From Acidobacteriota bacterium (GTDB lineage: Bacteria; Acidobacteriota; Terriglobia; UBA7540), in contig QHZK01000233.1 in the NCBI GenBank assembly GCA_003224635.1, forward strand, positions 1-11,330: a stretch of DNA of 11,330 bases, read 5' to 3'. The notes below the pieces were generated by a model. That model saw nothing but the letters and a program-made list of their open reading frames with translations. It made no database searches and was not told where the DNA came from. This document shows, in pieces, positions 1 through 6,367 of this stretch; within the stretch, counting starts at the first letter, position 1; every line of letters begins with the position of its first letter. The position numbers and the translations under genes were made by a program.

Positions 1-43
1 GTTCCGACTTGCGTTTTGCCGAAAATACAGGAGATTTAGCCAT
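1..43 (-). CDS. Possible start of a gene downstream of argR (partial)
   Basis: An ATG at 43 on the minus strand opens a frame that stays open to the window edge and would begin MAKSPVFSAKRKSE. It lies 31 bp after the argR stop codon in the same direction, as expected for a co-transcribed arginine gene. No strong ribosome binding site precedes it, and a GTG two codons upstream (49) is an alternative start. Fourteen codons are too few to name a product or to be sure it is coding. Confidence 0.3.
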   Translation of the reverse strand, partial: MAKSPVFSAKRKSE

Positions 44-74
44 CTTCACGAAAAATTAGCCGTTATTCAGGAAT

Positions 75-524
75 TCATAATTCTGCTAAGTGTGCCATGA
101 TCTTCTTGCGAACGGCGACTGCCTGGCGTGCGTCTGCGGTGGCGATGAAAATCGTGTCATCGCCGGCCACCGTGCCTGCCACCTCCGGCCACTCGGCGGT
201 GTCGAGGGCTACGCCGACCGTATGCGCGGTGCCGGGGTGGGTCCTGAGGATAACGAGGTTTGCAGCCTGGCGAACGTCGCGCACAAATTCCTTCAGGACC
301 ACGGCCAAACCAAGCTGCGCGGACGCGGCGGGCGCGCGACCGTCTGCCAGGCCGTACCCCCCTCGAGTCTTGACCAAGCCCAACTGTTCAATGTCGCGCG
401 ACACCGTGGCCTGGGTTACGTGGATACCGCGCGCAGCCAGCTTGCGTCGCAGCTCGGATTGGGTCGCGGCCCTCCCGCCCGCCAGGATTTCCAGTATCTG
501 AGTGCGACGGTAGATCTTGTCCAT
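75..524 (-). CDS. argR: Arginine repressor ArgR
   Basis: This 149-residue protein has the full length and order of the ArgR/AhrC family: an N-terminal winged helix-turn-helix (about 1-65) and a C-terminal arginine-binding and oligomerisation domain (about 75-149). The recognition-helix region contains the family motif VSRDIEQLGLVK (41-52). The C-terminal domain contains the GTVAGDDTIF motif (117-126), whose paired Asp (122-123) contact the arginine corepressor in known members. The family forms hexamers that repress arginine biosynthesis genes when arginine is plentiful. The ATG at 524 is the only sensible start; it lacks a strong Shine-Dalgarno sequence. A palindrome resembling an ARG box covers the start codon, so autoregulation is likely. 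A possible partner gene follows 31 bp downstream. Confidence 0.95.
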   Translation of the reverse strand: MDKIYRRTQILEILAGGRAATQSELRRKLAARGIHVTQATVSRDIEQLGLVKTRGGYGLADGRAPAASAQLGLAVVLKEFVRDVRQAANLVILRTHPGTAHTVGVALDTAEWPEVAGTVAGDDTIFIATADARQAVAVRKKIMAHLAEL

Positions 525-539
525 GCAATTTTATGCAGC
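522..539 (-). promoter_or_regulatory. Candidate ARG box at the argR start codon
   Basis: On the minus strand GCTGCATAAAATTGCATG overlaps the argR ATG. It has the ARG-box form of two TGNAT/ATNCA-like half-sites around an A/T core and matches most fixed positions of the enteric consensus TNTGAATWWWWATTCANW; the half-sites read TGCAT and TTGCA. Its position would block initiation at argR, which fits feedback on the repressor. Direct TGAAT half-sites also occur at 65-69 and 73-77, just after the gene. Confidence 0.5.
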
Positions 540-546
540 CAATTTA

Positions 547-575
547 TAAATACTCCATTGCGGGGTTTTTGACAA
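547..575 (-). promoter_or_regulatory. Candidate argR promoter
   Basis: On the minus strand TTGTCA (570-575) and TATTTA (547-552) are 17 bp apart, about 25 bp upstream of the argR ATG. The -35 box is good and the -10 box is weak; an overlapping TATAAA lies 4 bp further downstream. The candidate ARG box lies just downstream of it. Confidence 0.4.
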
Positions 576-614
576 GGGCCAGGCCGGGCGGGCCACTTCT
601 CAGTTTTTCAATTC

Positions 615-753
615 GTCAGTCAAAGTCAAAGTCAAAGGTTCAAAAGTCAAAAGTCGAAAAGTTGAAAAGTCAAACGGCGCCTCAACCTCGGCTTCGGCTG
701 TCAACTTTTCAACTTTCGACTTTCGACTGTCTTGACTGAAGACTGAGAACTGA
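615..753. repeat. Degenerate GTCAAAA short tandem repeats forming a long inverted repeat
   Basis: Nine variants of GTCAAA(A) start at 615, 619, 625, 631, 638, 646, 653, 661 and 669, so the unit length drifts between 4 and 8 bp. Segment 649-670 is complementary to 704-723 apart from two missing T residues, giving a stem of about 20 bp around a 33-nt loop. A second, seven-base-period series of ACTGA follows at 735, 742 and 749, with one more at 765. The tract separates the 111-residue gene from argR and could end transcription of the upstream unit, but it has no U-tract. I recall similar AAAGTC-rich tracts from acidobacterial genomes; that is memory, not a search. Confidence 0.7.
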
Positions 754-780
754 CAGAACCGACAACTGAGGAGCAGGGTC

Positions 781-1116
781 TCACGCGGGTTTAAACGTCA
801 TCAGCCGAGCTTTCTTGAACTCTTCCCACAGGGCGGGCTGGTACTGGTCCTTGGGGATGAATTGTCGGGTGTGGAAGGTGATGCCCGCTTTCGCTTCGTC
901 CAGCTCGGCTCCCTTCTGAGGGAGGTAATCGAAAACGCTCCGGTTTGCCCCGTAGTAAGCGCACAGCCAGACGCCGTCAGCGGTTTCGACGGCGTACAAC
1001 GCAGAGGCCAGGGGCAGCGGGAAAGCGGGGCTTACGGAGATTTTCACCTCCGCCTCGATGATCCTTCCGCGTACAGGTTGAGTCGCTGCGGATTGTACGG
1101 GGGAAGCTGTCGACAT
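781..1116 (-). CDS. Conserved-looking hypothetical protein, 111 aa
   Basis: I do not recognise this family. The protein has no signal peptide, membrane segment or metal motif. Its middle (about 18-62) alternates hydrophobic and polar residues like a small beta-sheet domain, with a run of aromatic residues in VWLCAYYGANRSVFDYLP. The end is charged and helical. The ATG at 1116 follows the stop of the CpaE-like gene by only 9 bp, and its ribosome binding site (AGGA) overlaps that TAG stop codon, so the two are very likely translated as a coupled pair. A role as partner of the ATPase is inference from this layout alone. Confidence 0.8.
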   Translation of the reverse strand: MSTASPVQSAATQPVRGRIIEAEVKISVSPAFPLPLASALYAVETADGVWLCAYYGANRSVFDYLPQKGAELDEAKAGITFHTRQFIPKDQYQPALWEEFKKARLMTFKPA

Positions 1117-1125
1117 TTTCGATTC

Positions 1126-2352
1126 CTAGCGGGCTGCCCCGCCTGCCCTGGCTCCAAAACTGGCCGCAGGTTTGACGGCTTCCTTGCCTTTTGCCGCCTC
1201 AGGCTGTTTCGCCGTCAGAGCGTCCGCCCAACGCATGAGACTGGACATCAACTCTGAGCTTCCTGAGAGAGACGCAGGCGCCCCGGTGTTGATCGCCTTC
1301 ATCACTTCGGCATAATGATTAGGCACCTTCCAATAAATTCGCTTGTCGATAGCGCGCTCGATTTGATCGTCAGCCACGCCACCCTTTTTTGAGTGGCGAT
1401 TGACGACGACCCGCACTCTCTCCCGAGGGTAATCAAGGCTGCGCAGTTGATCGAGGTGATGTATCAGGTGCCGCAAGGCTGGGGTTTCGGGTGTGGTGAT
1501 CAGGTAGAGCTGATCGGACTGTGCGATTATGGCCATGTTCGCTTTATCCAGGCCGGGAGGACAGTCGACCAGGATGCGCTCGTACCGGCCTCGCAGAAAT
1601 TCGAGTGTGTGCTCGATCGCCTCAGCCGAAACCTGGCCATAGGGCGGGTCAAACCCGTCCGGGGACTGCAAGACGTCCAAACCGCTCGGATGTTGGACAA
1701 GAAAAGGCCGCAGGAGGTCTGCGTCCAGCCGGTGGGCGTTCTCTGCGAGGGCGTAGAAGTGATAATGATGCCTCTGCAAGGAGAGGTAAAAGGAGGCATC
1801 ACCCAGTTCCGGGTGGTAGTCCACGAGGAGGGCCCTCCGGTTGTGGACTTTCGCCAGCAGCGCGCCTATATACGTCGCCAGAGTCGTAACGCCGGAGCCG
1901 CCCTTGACGCCCAGAAAGCTGAGGACCTGCCCTCTGATGTGTTCTCGCTTTTCCTTTCTTTGCTCCCGGACTCGAGCCAGGGCCTTGAGCAGTTCGTCGT
2001 GATTCACAGGTTTGAGAAGGTATTCGCTGCACCCGCATCGCATCGCGCGGATGATCAGGAGAGGCTCGGAGCTTGAGGAGAGCGCAAAGATCGCGGTCCG
2101 CCCCAGGACCTCGTGGATCCTTTCCGCAGTGTGGACTGCCTCCTCGCGGTTCTGGTCGAAATCAATGACGTAAATGTCCGCCCGCTCCAGCAGAATCTGG
2201 TCGTCGTTCTGAGCCAGATAGTGCTGAAATTCGGCTCGCAAGTGGACCATCGGGAGCGAAGCTATGGAATTTCGAAGCTGGCCCAGTCCATAGCCGTCCA
2301 GGCAGATCGTCACCAGGGAAAGGGGTTCGCCAACCTGTAGTGGGTTCTCCAT
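1126..2352 (-). CDS. cpaE: CpaE/TadZ-like ATPase (MinD/ParA superfamily with N-terminal receiver-like domain)
   Basis: This 408-residue protein has the two-domain build of CpaE/TadZ, which position and help assemble Tad (Flp) pili. Residues 10-130 resemble a response-regulator receiver: a beta-strand ending in an Asp (YVIDFD, 61-66) and the conserved lysine in LLKPV (112-116), but not the usual N-terminal acidic pair, so phosphorylation is doubtful. Residues 141-385 form the ATPase, with a deviant Walker A (VKGGSGVTT, signature Lys150), LLVDYHPELGDAS (175-187) as the A' region, Walker B ILVDCPPG (260-267) and a VNR strand (317-319). The tail is Ala/Lys-rich. I place the start at ATG 2352, preceded by GGGGGAAC; an in-frame TTG at 2409 lacks this support. 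No other Tad gene is in the window, so the protein may be an orphan. Confidence 0.85.
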   Translation of the reverse strand: MENPLQVGEPLSLVTICLDGYGLGQLRNSIASLPMVHLRAEFQHYLAQNDDQILLERADIYVIDFDQNREEAVHTAERIHEVLGRTAIFALSSSSEPLLIIRAMRCGCSEYLLKPVNHDELLKALARVREQRKEKREHIRGQVLSFLGVKGGSGVTTLATYIGALLAKVHNRRALLVDYHPELGDASFYLSLQRHHYHFYALAENAHRLDADLLRPFLVQHPSGLDVLQSPDGFDPPYGQVSAEAIEHTLEFLRGRYERILVDCPPGLDKANMAIIAQSDQLYLITTPETPALRHLIHHLDQLRSLDYPRERVRVVVNRHSKKGGVADDQIERAIDKRIYWKVPNHYAEVMKAINTGAPASLSGSSELMSSLMRWADALTAKQPEAAKGKEAVKPAASFGARAGGAAR

Positions 2353-2435
2353 GTGTTCCCCCCGCGCGCCGCAAACTCTCATCAAAGGCCGCCGCCGGAA
2401 CAGGAACAAAGGCTCAACGGGAAAAGACCAGCATA

Positions 2436-2464
2436 GATATAGGATAGTTATCTAAGGTTGTCAA
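2436..2464 (-). promoter_or_regulatory. Sigma-70-type promoter of the CpaE-like operon
   Basis: On the minus strand a perfect -35 box TTGACA (2459-2464) is followed after 17 bp by TATATC (2436-2441). Transcription would begin near 2429 and leave a leader of roughly 77 nt before the ATG at 2352. The surroundings are clearly more AT-rich than the genes around them. Confidence 0.65.
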
Positions 2465-2465
2465 G

Positions 2466-2485
2466 TAACCGGCGGTTAGTAACCG
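2466..2485. promoter_or_regulatory. Three-half-site operator abutting the -35 box
   Basis: The sequence reads TAACCG-G-CGGTTA-G-TAACCG, so the first and second, and the second and third, half-sites each form a perfect 6+6 palindrome around one base. It ends one base before the -35 hexamer of the CpaE-like promoter. That position suits an activator touching RNA polymerase, although repression is also possible. The bound protein is unknown. Confidence 0.55.
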
Positions 2486-2571
2486 AACGTTGTAATTTTA
2501 ATCGTGCTTAATATCCACAAACATAACTATCGCCAACGGCGCGCCAAGATCGGCGCCCTCTCAGCTCTCGG

Positions 2572-2591
2572 ACCTCCGCCGCAAAGGAGGT
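2572..2591 (-). terminator. Hairpin just after the Cys-pair protein gene
   Basis: ACCTCC and GGAGGT form a perfect 6-bp stem with an 8-nt loop, starting 6 bp beyond the stop codon at 2598. There is no U-tract, so it is at best a weak or Rho-assisted terminator. Confidence 0.3.
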
Positions 2592-2597
2592 GGACGT

Positions 2598-2843
2598 TTA
2601 CCTTCGCCTGGCTGCGGCTCTTTGCGAAATAAAACGCGCGACCTTCTCGAGGACGCAGCCTTCGCCGCACAACGGCTCTTGCCCGGGTGCGAGCGCGCTG
2701 ATGAGCGCCTCAATCACCAGACCCCGGGCCTTTTTTGAAGGTCCGAGCGTCGCGGTGAACCAATTGTCGTGGCTGCGTTTTTCCTTGCCGCACACCGCGC
2801 ACCGCAGTGTTCCCGACTGGTTCGGATCGTTTGTCGTAACCAT
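2598..2843 (-). CDS. Small Cys-pair (putative zinc-binding) protein, 81 aa
   Basis: A CAVC pair near the N-terminus (Cys15, Cys18) and a CGEGC motif (Cys59, Cys63) could form a four-cysteine metal site of the zinc-ribbon kind. Between them lie a charged segment (GKEKRSHDNWF, 19-29) and a hydrophobic helix (41-52). The C-terminus is Arg/Ala-rich. I do not know its function; nucleic-acid or protein binding are the usual roles for such folds. The ATG at 2843 is the only conventional start in the frame before an upstream stop, but its ribosome binding site is weak. An AGGAGG lies 8 nt before an in-frame CTG (2867), which could be a rare alternative start. Confidence 0.65.
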   Translation of the reverse strand: MVTTNDPNQSGTLRCAVCGKEKRSHDNWFTATLGPSKKARGLVIEALISALAPGQEPLCGEGCVLEKVARFISQRAAARRR

Positions 2844-3128
2844 CCGTCGTGCTTCTGCCTTGACGCCCAGAGAGCTGCCTCCTGAGGAACGAAGATTTAC
2901 GGGTCATACAAAGAAGATAACCCTCCCCGTCGTGCTAATCAAGGACCATGCGACGAGGCTTCGCTTCGTTCGTTGCAATCCTGCGTGACGCCGGGGGCTC
3001 ACCGAGGCCTTACAGTGAAAGACGATGCTGTCTCGATTTGGGTTACGCAACAGCCGGCCTAGCCTCCTATAGCCTATAATAGGAAGCCAAGAGGAATCCA
3101 GGACCTAACGTGACCGCTCGGGCGACCA
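2844..3128. other. Intergenic region between divergent genes
   Basis: This stretch separates the minus-strand Cys-pair gene from the plus-strand ligase. I see no gene in it. It holds a 10-base direct repeat, CCGTCGTGCT, at 2844-2853 and 2927-2936; the first copy touches the start codon of the Cys-pair gene. It also holds the TATAAT region described separately. Confidence 0.5.
3066..3083 (+). promoter_or_regulatory. Possible -10 region for the DNA ligase gene
   Basis: A consensus TATAAT (3075-3080) lies inside the inverted repeat CCTAT (3066-3070) and ATAGG (3079-3083). No convincing -35 box is found 15-19 bp upstream, so promoter activity would be weak or need an activator. It lies about 110 bp before the ligase ATG, with the compound palindrome in between. 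Confidence 0.3.
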
Positions 3129-3176
3129 TAGCGCCGCCCCTTAGGGCGGCACGTGCCGGGCTGAAGCCCGGCGCTA
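3129..3176. repeat. REP/REPIN-like compound palindrome
   Basis: A perfect 8-bp outer inverted repeat, TAGCGCCG (3129-3136) and CGGCGCTA (3169-3176), encloses two tight hairpins: GCCGCCC-CTTA-GGGCGGC (3133-3150) and GCCGGGC-TGAA-GCCCGGC (3155-3172). Paired palindromes closed by an outer repeat are the form of REPIN-type dispersed elements. It ends 14 bp before the ligase ATG, so it would be in the mRNA leader. No second copy and no REP-associated transposase is present in the window. Confidence 0.65.
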
Positions 3177-3190
3177 CTTGCAGCCCATCT

Positions 3191-4888
3191 ATGCGCCGCT
3201 TTGCTCGACTCTGCGAGGCCTTGGCCGCGACCACCAAGAAAACTGAAAAGGTGCGTCTGGCAGGCGACTATCTGCGTTCGCTTCCGGTCGAAGATGCTGC
3301 GTGCGCCGCCCTCTTCTTCACAGGGCGACCCTTTCCCCGCATCAAGGCGCTTGTCCTCGGGGTCGGAGCGTCGCTCGTCTGGCAGGCGCTGGCTCGCCTG
3401 GCGAAACCTGAGCCTGGCGTTCTCGAAGCCGTCTATCGCAAGCACGGTGACCTCGGGGCCATGACCGAGGAAGTCCTTGAAGGTAAACAGGCTGCGGAGG
3501 CGCTCTCCCTCGAGAATGTGCGGGCGGCGTTCGAACGACTGGCCGCCCGCCGGGGCGCCTCCCAAAAACTGCCGGAGCTGGAGGCGCTGCTTCGCCGCGC
3601 GTGCCGGCTGGAGGCCAAGTACATCGTCAAGATCATCACCGGCGACTTGCGAATTGGACTGAAGGAAAGCCTGGTCGAGGAGGCGATCGCCCACGCGTTT
3701 GACAGGGCGCTGCCTGAGGTCGAGCGCGCCAACATGCTTACGGGCGATATCGGCGCCACGCTGCGCCTGGCTGCCGCCGGCCGGCTTGACGCGGCCGAGT
3801 TGCGCCTCTTCAACCCGATTGGGTTCATGCTGGCGAGCCCTGCCGAGAGCGCCGAGGAAGCCATGGAATACTTTCCCGAAGGCGCGTTCGTGGAAGACAA
3901 GTACGATGGGATTCGTGCCCAGGCCCACAAACGCGGTCGGGAGGCGAGACTCTTTTCGCGTACGCTCGACGAAGTCAAGGAATTTCCCGAGCTCCTCGCG
4001 CCCTTGGAGGCTCTCCCGGGAGAATTCATTCTCGATGGCGAAATCGTCGGCTGGCGCGGAGACCGCGCGCTGCCTTTCACCGAGTTTCAGACGAGGCTGG
4101 GGCGCCGGCAGTCGGAGGCGCAGCGAGAACTCTGGCCCGGCTTCGCGATCAACGACGCCGATGTTCCGGTCGTGTACGTGGTTTTTGACCTGCTCTTTTG
4201 CGACGGCAAACTGCTGCTCGATGCTCCGCTCAGCGAGCGCCGGCGCCGCCTGGAAACCCTGCTCGCCGACGTGGTGAGTGGGGGTGCCGGTCAGCGGCCC
4301 GAAGCCCGGGGAGGTTCCAAGCTTCAGCTCGCCCGGACCAGCCTCTGCCATACGGGCGGTGACCTCCAGCTCGCTTTCGAGAGAGCTTTGGCGCGCGGCA
4401 ACGAAGGAGTGATGGCCAAAGCTCCGGATTCACCCTATGCGTCCGGCCGCCGGGGCCGGTACTGGCTGAAGCTGAAGAGGCCGATGGCAACGCTGGACGT
4501 GGTGGTGACGGCGGTCGAGTGTGGGCATGGAAAGCGGAGGGGACTCCTCTCCGACTACACATTTTCAGTGCGCGTCCCAGGGGAGGACCGGCTGGTCACC
4601 ATCGGCAAGGCGTATTCGGGGCTGACCGACGCCGAAATTCTGGAGCTTACCGAACACTTCAAGCAGCATACCGTCGACGAGCGCGGTTTCAGCCGCCGCG
4701 TCGAACCCACCATCGTCATCGAGGTTGCATTCAATAACATCCAGCGCTCGGACCGTCACGAAAGCGGCTACGCCCTGCGTTTTCCCCGCATCGTGCGCCT
4801 GCGCTCGGACAAACCCGTGTCAGAAATCGATACGCTGGACCGGGTGAAGCAGTTGTACCATGGAAGCCTGATCACTGGCGGCGCGTAG
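3191..4888 (+). CDS. lig: ATP-dependent DNA ligase (archaeal/eukaryotic Lig1-like)
   Basis: The enzyme seals nicks in duplex DNA, using ATP to form a ligase-AMP intermediate on a lysine. In the 565-residue reading, residues 1-205 match the helical N-terminal DNA-binding domain. The nucleotidyltransferase domain follows with motif I EDKYDGIR (catalytic Lys237), FSRTLDE (255-261), motif III LDGEIVG (281-287), YVVFDLL (329-335), motif IV EGVMAK (405-410) and motif V WLKLKR (425-430). Residues 431-565 form the OB-fold domain, including EVAFNNIQRS (511-520). All key residues are present. I chose ATG 3191 because an in-frame GTG at 3110 would encode 27 extra residues through the palindrome, and family members normally start near this MRRFARLCEAL. 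No clear ribosome binding site is seen. No Ku, polymerase/primase or Lhr helicase partner lies nearby, so it acts as a stand-alone accessory ligase here. Confidence 0.93.
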   Translation: MRRFARLCEALAATTKKTEKVRLAGDYLRSLPVEDAACAALFFTGRPFPRIKALVLGVGASLVWQALARLAKPEPGVLEAVYRKHGDLGAMTEEVLEGKQAAEALSLENVRAAFERLAARRGASQKLPELEALLRRACRLEAKYIVKIITGDLRIGLKESLVEEAIAHAFDRALPEVERANMLTGDIGATLRLAAAGRLDAAELRLFNPIGFMLASPAESAEEAMEYFPEGAFVEDKYDGIRAQAHKRGREARLFSRTLDEVKEFPELLAPLEALPGEFILDGEIVGWRGDRALPFTEFQTRLGRRQSEAQRELWPGFAINDADVPVVYVVFDLLFCDGKLLLDAPLSERRRRLETLLADVVSGGAGQRPEARGGSKLQLARTSLCHTGGDLQLAFERALARGNEGVMAKAPDSPYASGRRGRYWLKLKRPMATLDVVVTAVECGHGKRRGLLSDYTFSVRVPGEDRLVTIGKAYSGLTDAEILELTEHFKQHTVDERGFSRRVEPTIVIEVAFNNIQRSDRHESGYALRFPRIVRLRSDKPVSEIDTLDRVKQLYHGSLITGGA

Positions 4889-5062
4889 CAGTCCGGCTTG
4901 CTGCCGTGGCGATGCCCGTCACCGTTGCAGATGCTTTGTGGCCTCATCTACGGCCCGGAGTACACGCTACCCGCTCCTTCCATCCTCCCGTCGCAGCAGG
5001 GTCTGACCTCAGATCAGATTCTCCGGGCGTTGCCTGCCTTTTAGCCACGCGCGGGCCACTTT

Positions 5063-6367
5063 CTACGTCCCCGCACCGCTGAGGGTGATCTTCTGGGGCG
5101 TGTTCGGAGCGTTGTCGTTCAGGGTCACGGCCCCGGTGCGAGTGCCGGTCGCGGTCGGCGTGAATTTCACGCTGACCGTGCAACTCGCCCCCGCAGCTAC
5201 TGAGCTGCCGCAGGTGCCCAACCCGCCAAAAGCAAAGTCCCCGCTGATCAGAAAGCTGCCGCTGAACGTCAGCGTGGCGTGGCCCGTGTTGGTGAGCGTG
5301 ACAAAGTGGACGGCGCTCGTGGTCCTCACCGCCTGATTGCCGAAGCTCAGCGAGCTCGGGGAGAGGCTGACCGCCGGCCCCGTCGTGCTCGTCGAGACCC
5401 CGCTGCCGCTCAGGCTGATCCTCTGGGGAGTGTTCGGAGCGTTGTCGTTAAGGGTTACCGTTCCGGTCCGTATCCCGGTCGCGGTGGGCGTGAATTTGAC
5501 ATTGACAAGGCAACTGGCTCCCGCAGCGACTGAGCTGCCGCAAGTCCCCAGACCGGTAAAGTGGAAGTCGCCGCTGATGGCAAAGCTGCCGCTGAACGTC
5601 AGAGTGGCGTGGCCCGTGTTGGTGAGCGTGGCGTACTTGACGGCGCTCGTGGTACCCACCGTCTGATTCCCGAACGCCAGCGAGGTGGGCGAGAGGCTGA
5701 CCGCCGGTCCCGTCGTGCTCGATGAGACCCCGCTCCCGCTCAGGACGACCGCCTGCGGACTGCCGCTGGCGTTGTCGGTCACCGAAACTCTGGCGCTTCG
5801 CGTCCCCGTCGCTGCGGGCTTGAAGGTCACGCTAATCGTGCACCTCGCTCCCGCCGCCAGGCTGGAGAGGCAGGTGTGAGTCTGGGTGAAGTCCCCGACG
5901 TTCGTCCCGGCGACCGCGATGCTGGTGATGCTCAGCGCCGCGCTCCCCGTGTTGGACAGCGTGACCACCTTGGCCGCGCTCGTGGTGCCGACCGTCTGAT
6001 TGCCGAACGCGAGTGAGGTGGGCGAAAGACTCGCCACTGGGGTCGATGTGCCGGACGAAACCCCGCTGCCGGTGAGGCTGATCTTTTGGGGGCTGCCCGT
6101 GGCGGTGTCAGTGACCGTGACCGTTCCCGTCCGAGTTCCTGTCGCCGTCGGTTTAAAGTTCACGCTGATCGTGCAACGGGTCCCGGTCGCAAGGGACGTC
6201 CCGCAGGCGCCCAGTCCGGCAAGAGCAAAGTCTCCGCTGACCGTCACGCTGCTGATCGTCAAGGTGGCGCTGCCGCTGTTGGTGAGCGTCGAGAACTGCG
6301 CCGCGCTCGTTGTCCCCACCGTCTGATTGCCGAAGACGAACGACGTGGGCGAGAGACTAACAACAGG
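5063..6367. repeat. Four in-gene tandem repeats, 330-333 bp period
   Basis: The Ig-like modules are in phase at 330, 330 and 333 bp. The two modules at the 3' end of the gene (about 5063-5373 and 5374-5703) are much more alike at DNA level than the others. For example, 27 bases at 5274-5300 recur unchanged at 5604-5630. This points to recent duplication or gene conversion, followed by older divergence in the two upstream modules. Confidence 0.85.

Noticed and set aside
533..739. A 68-codon frame through the GTCAAAA repeats
   Set aside because: The product is low-complexity Lys/Ser translated from the repeats and starts over the argR promoter.
1393..2076. A 227-codon plus-strand frame opposite the CpaE-like gene
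   Set aside because: The minus-strand frame has clear Walker and receiver motifs; the plus-strand product has none.
3110..3190. GTG start that would extend the ligase by 27 residues
   Set aside because: The added residues are the translation of the compound palindrome and do not look like a ligase N-terminus.
3074..4351. A 425-codon open frame on the minus strand opposite the DNA ligase
   Set aside because: It lies antisense to a gene with all ligase motifs, has no family resemblance, and long antisense frames are expected in GC-rich coding DNA.
5063..6367. Regular repeats that could be read as a CRISPR-like array
   Set aside because: The period is about 330 bp, the frame is open throughout, and the units encode Ig-like modules.
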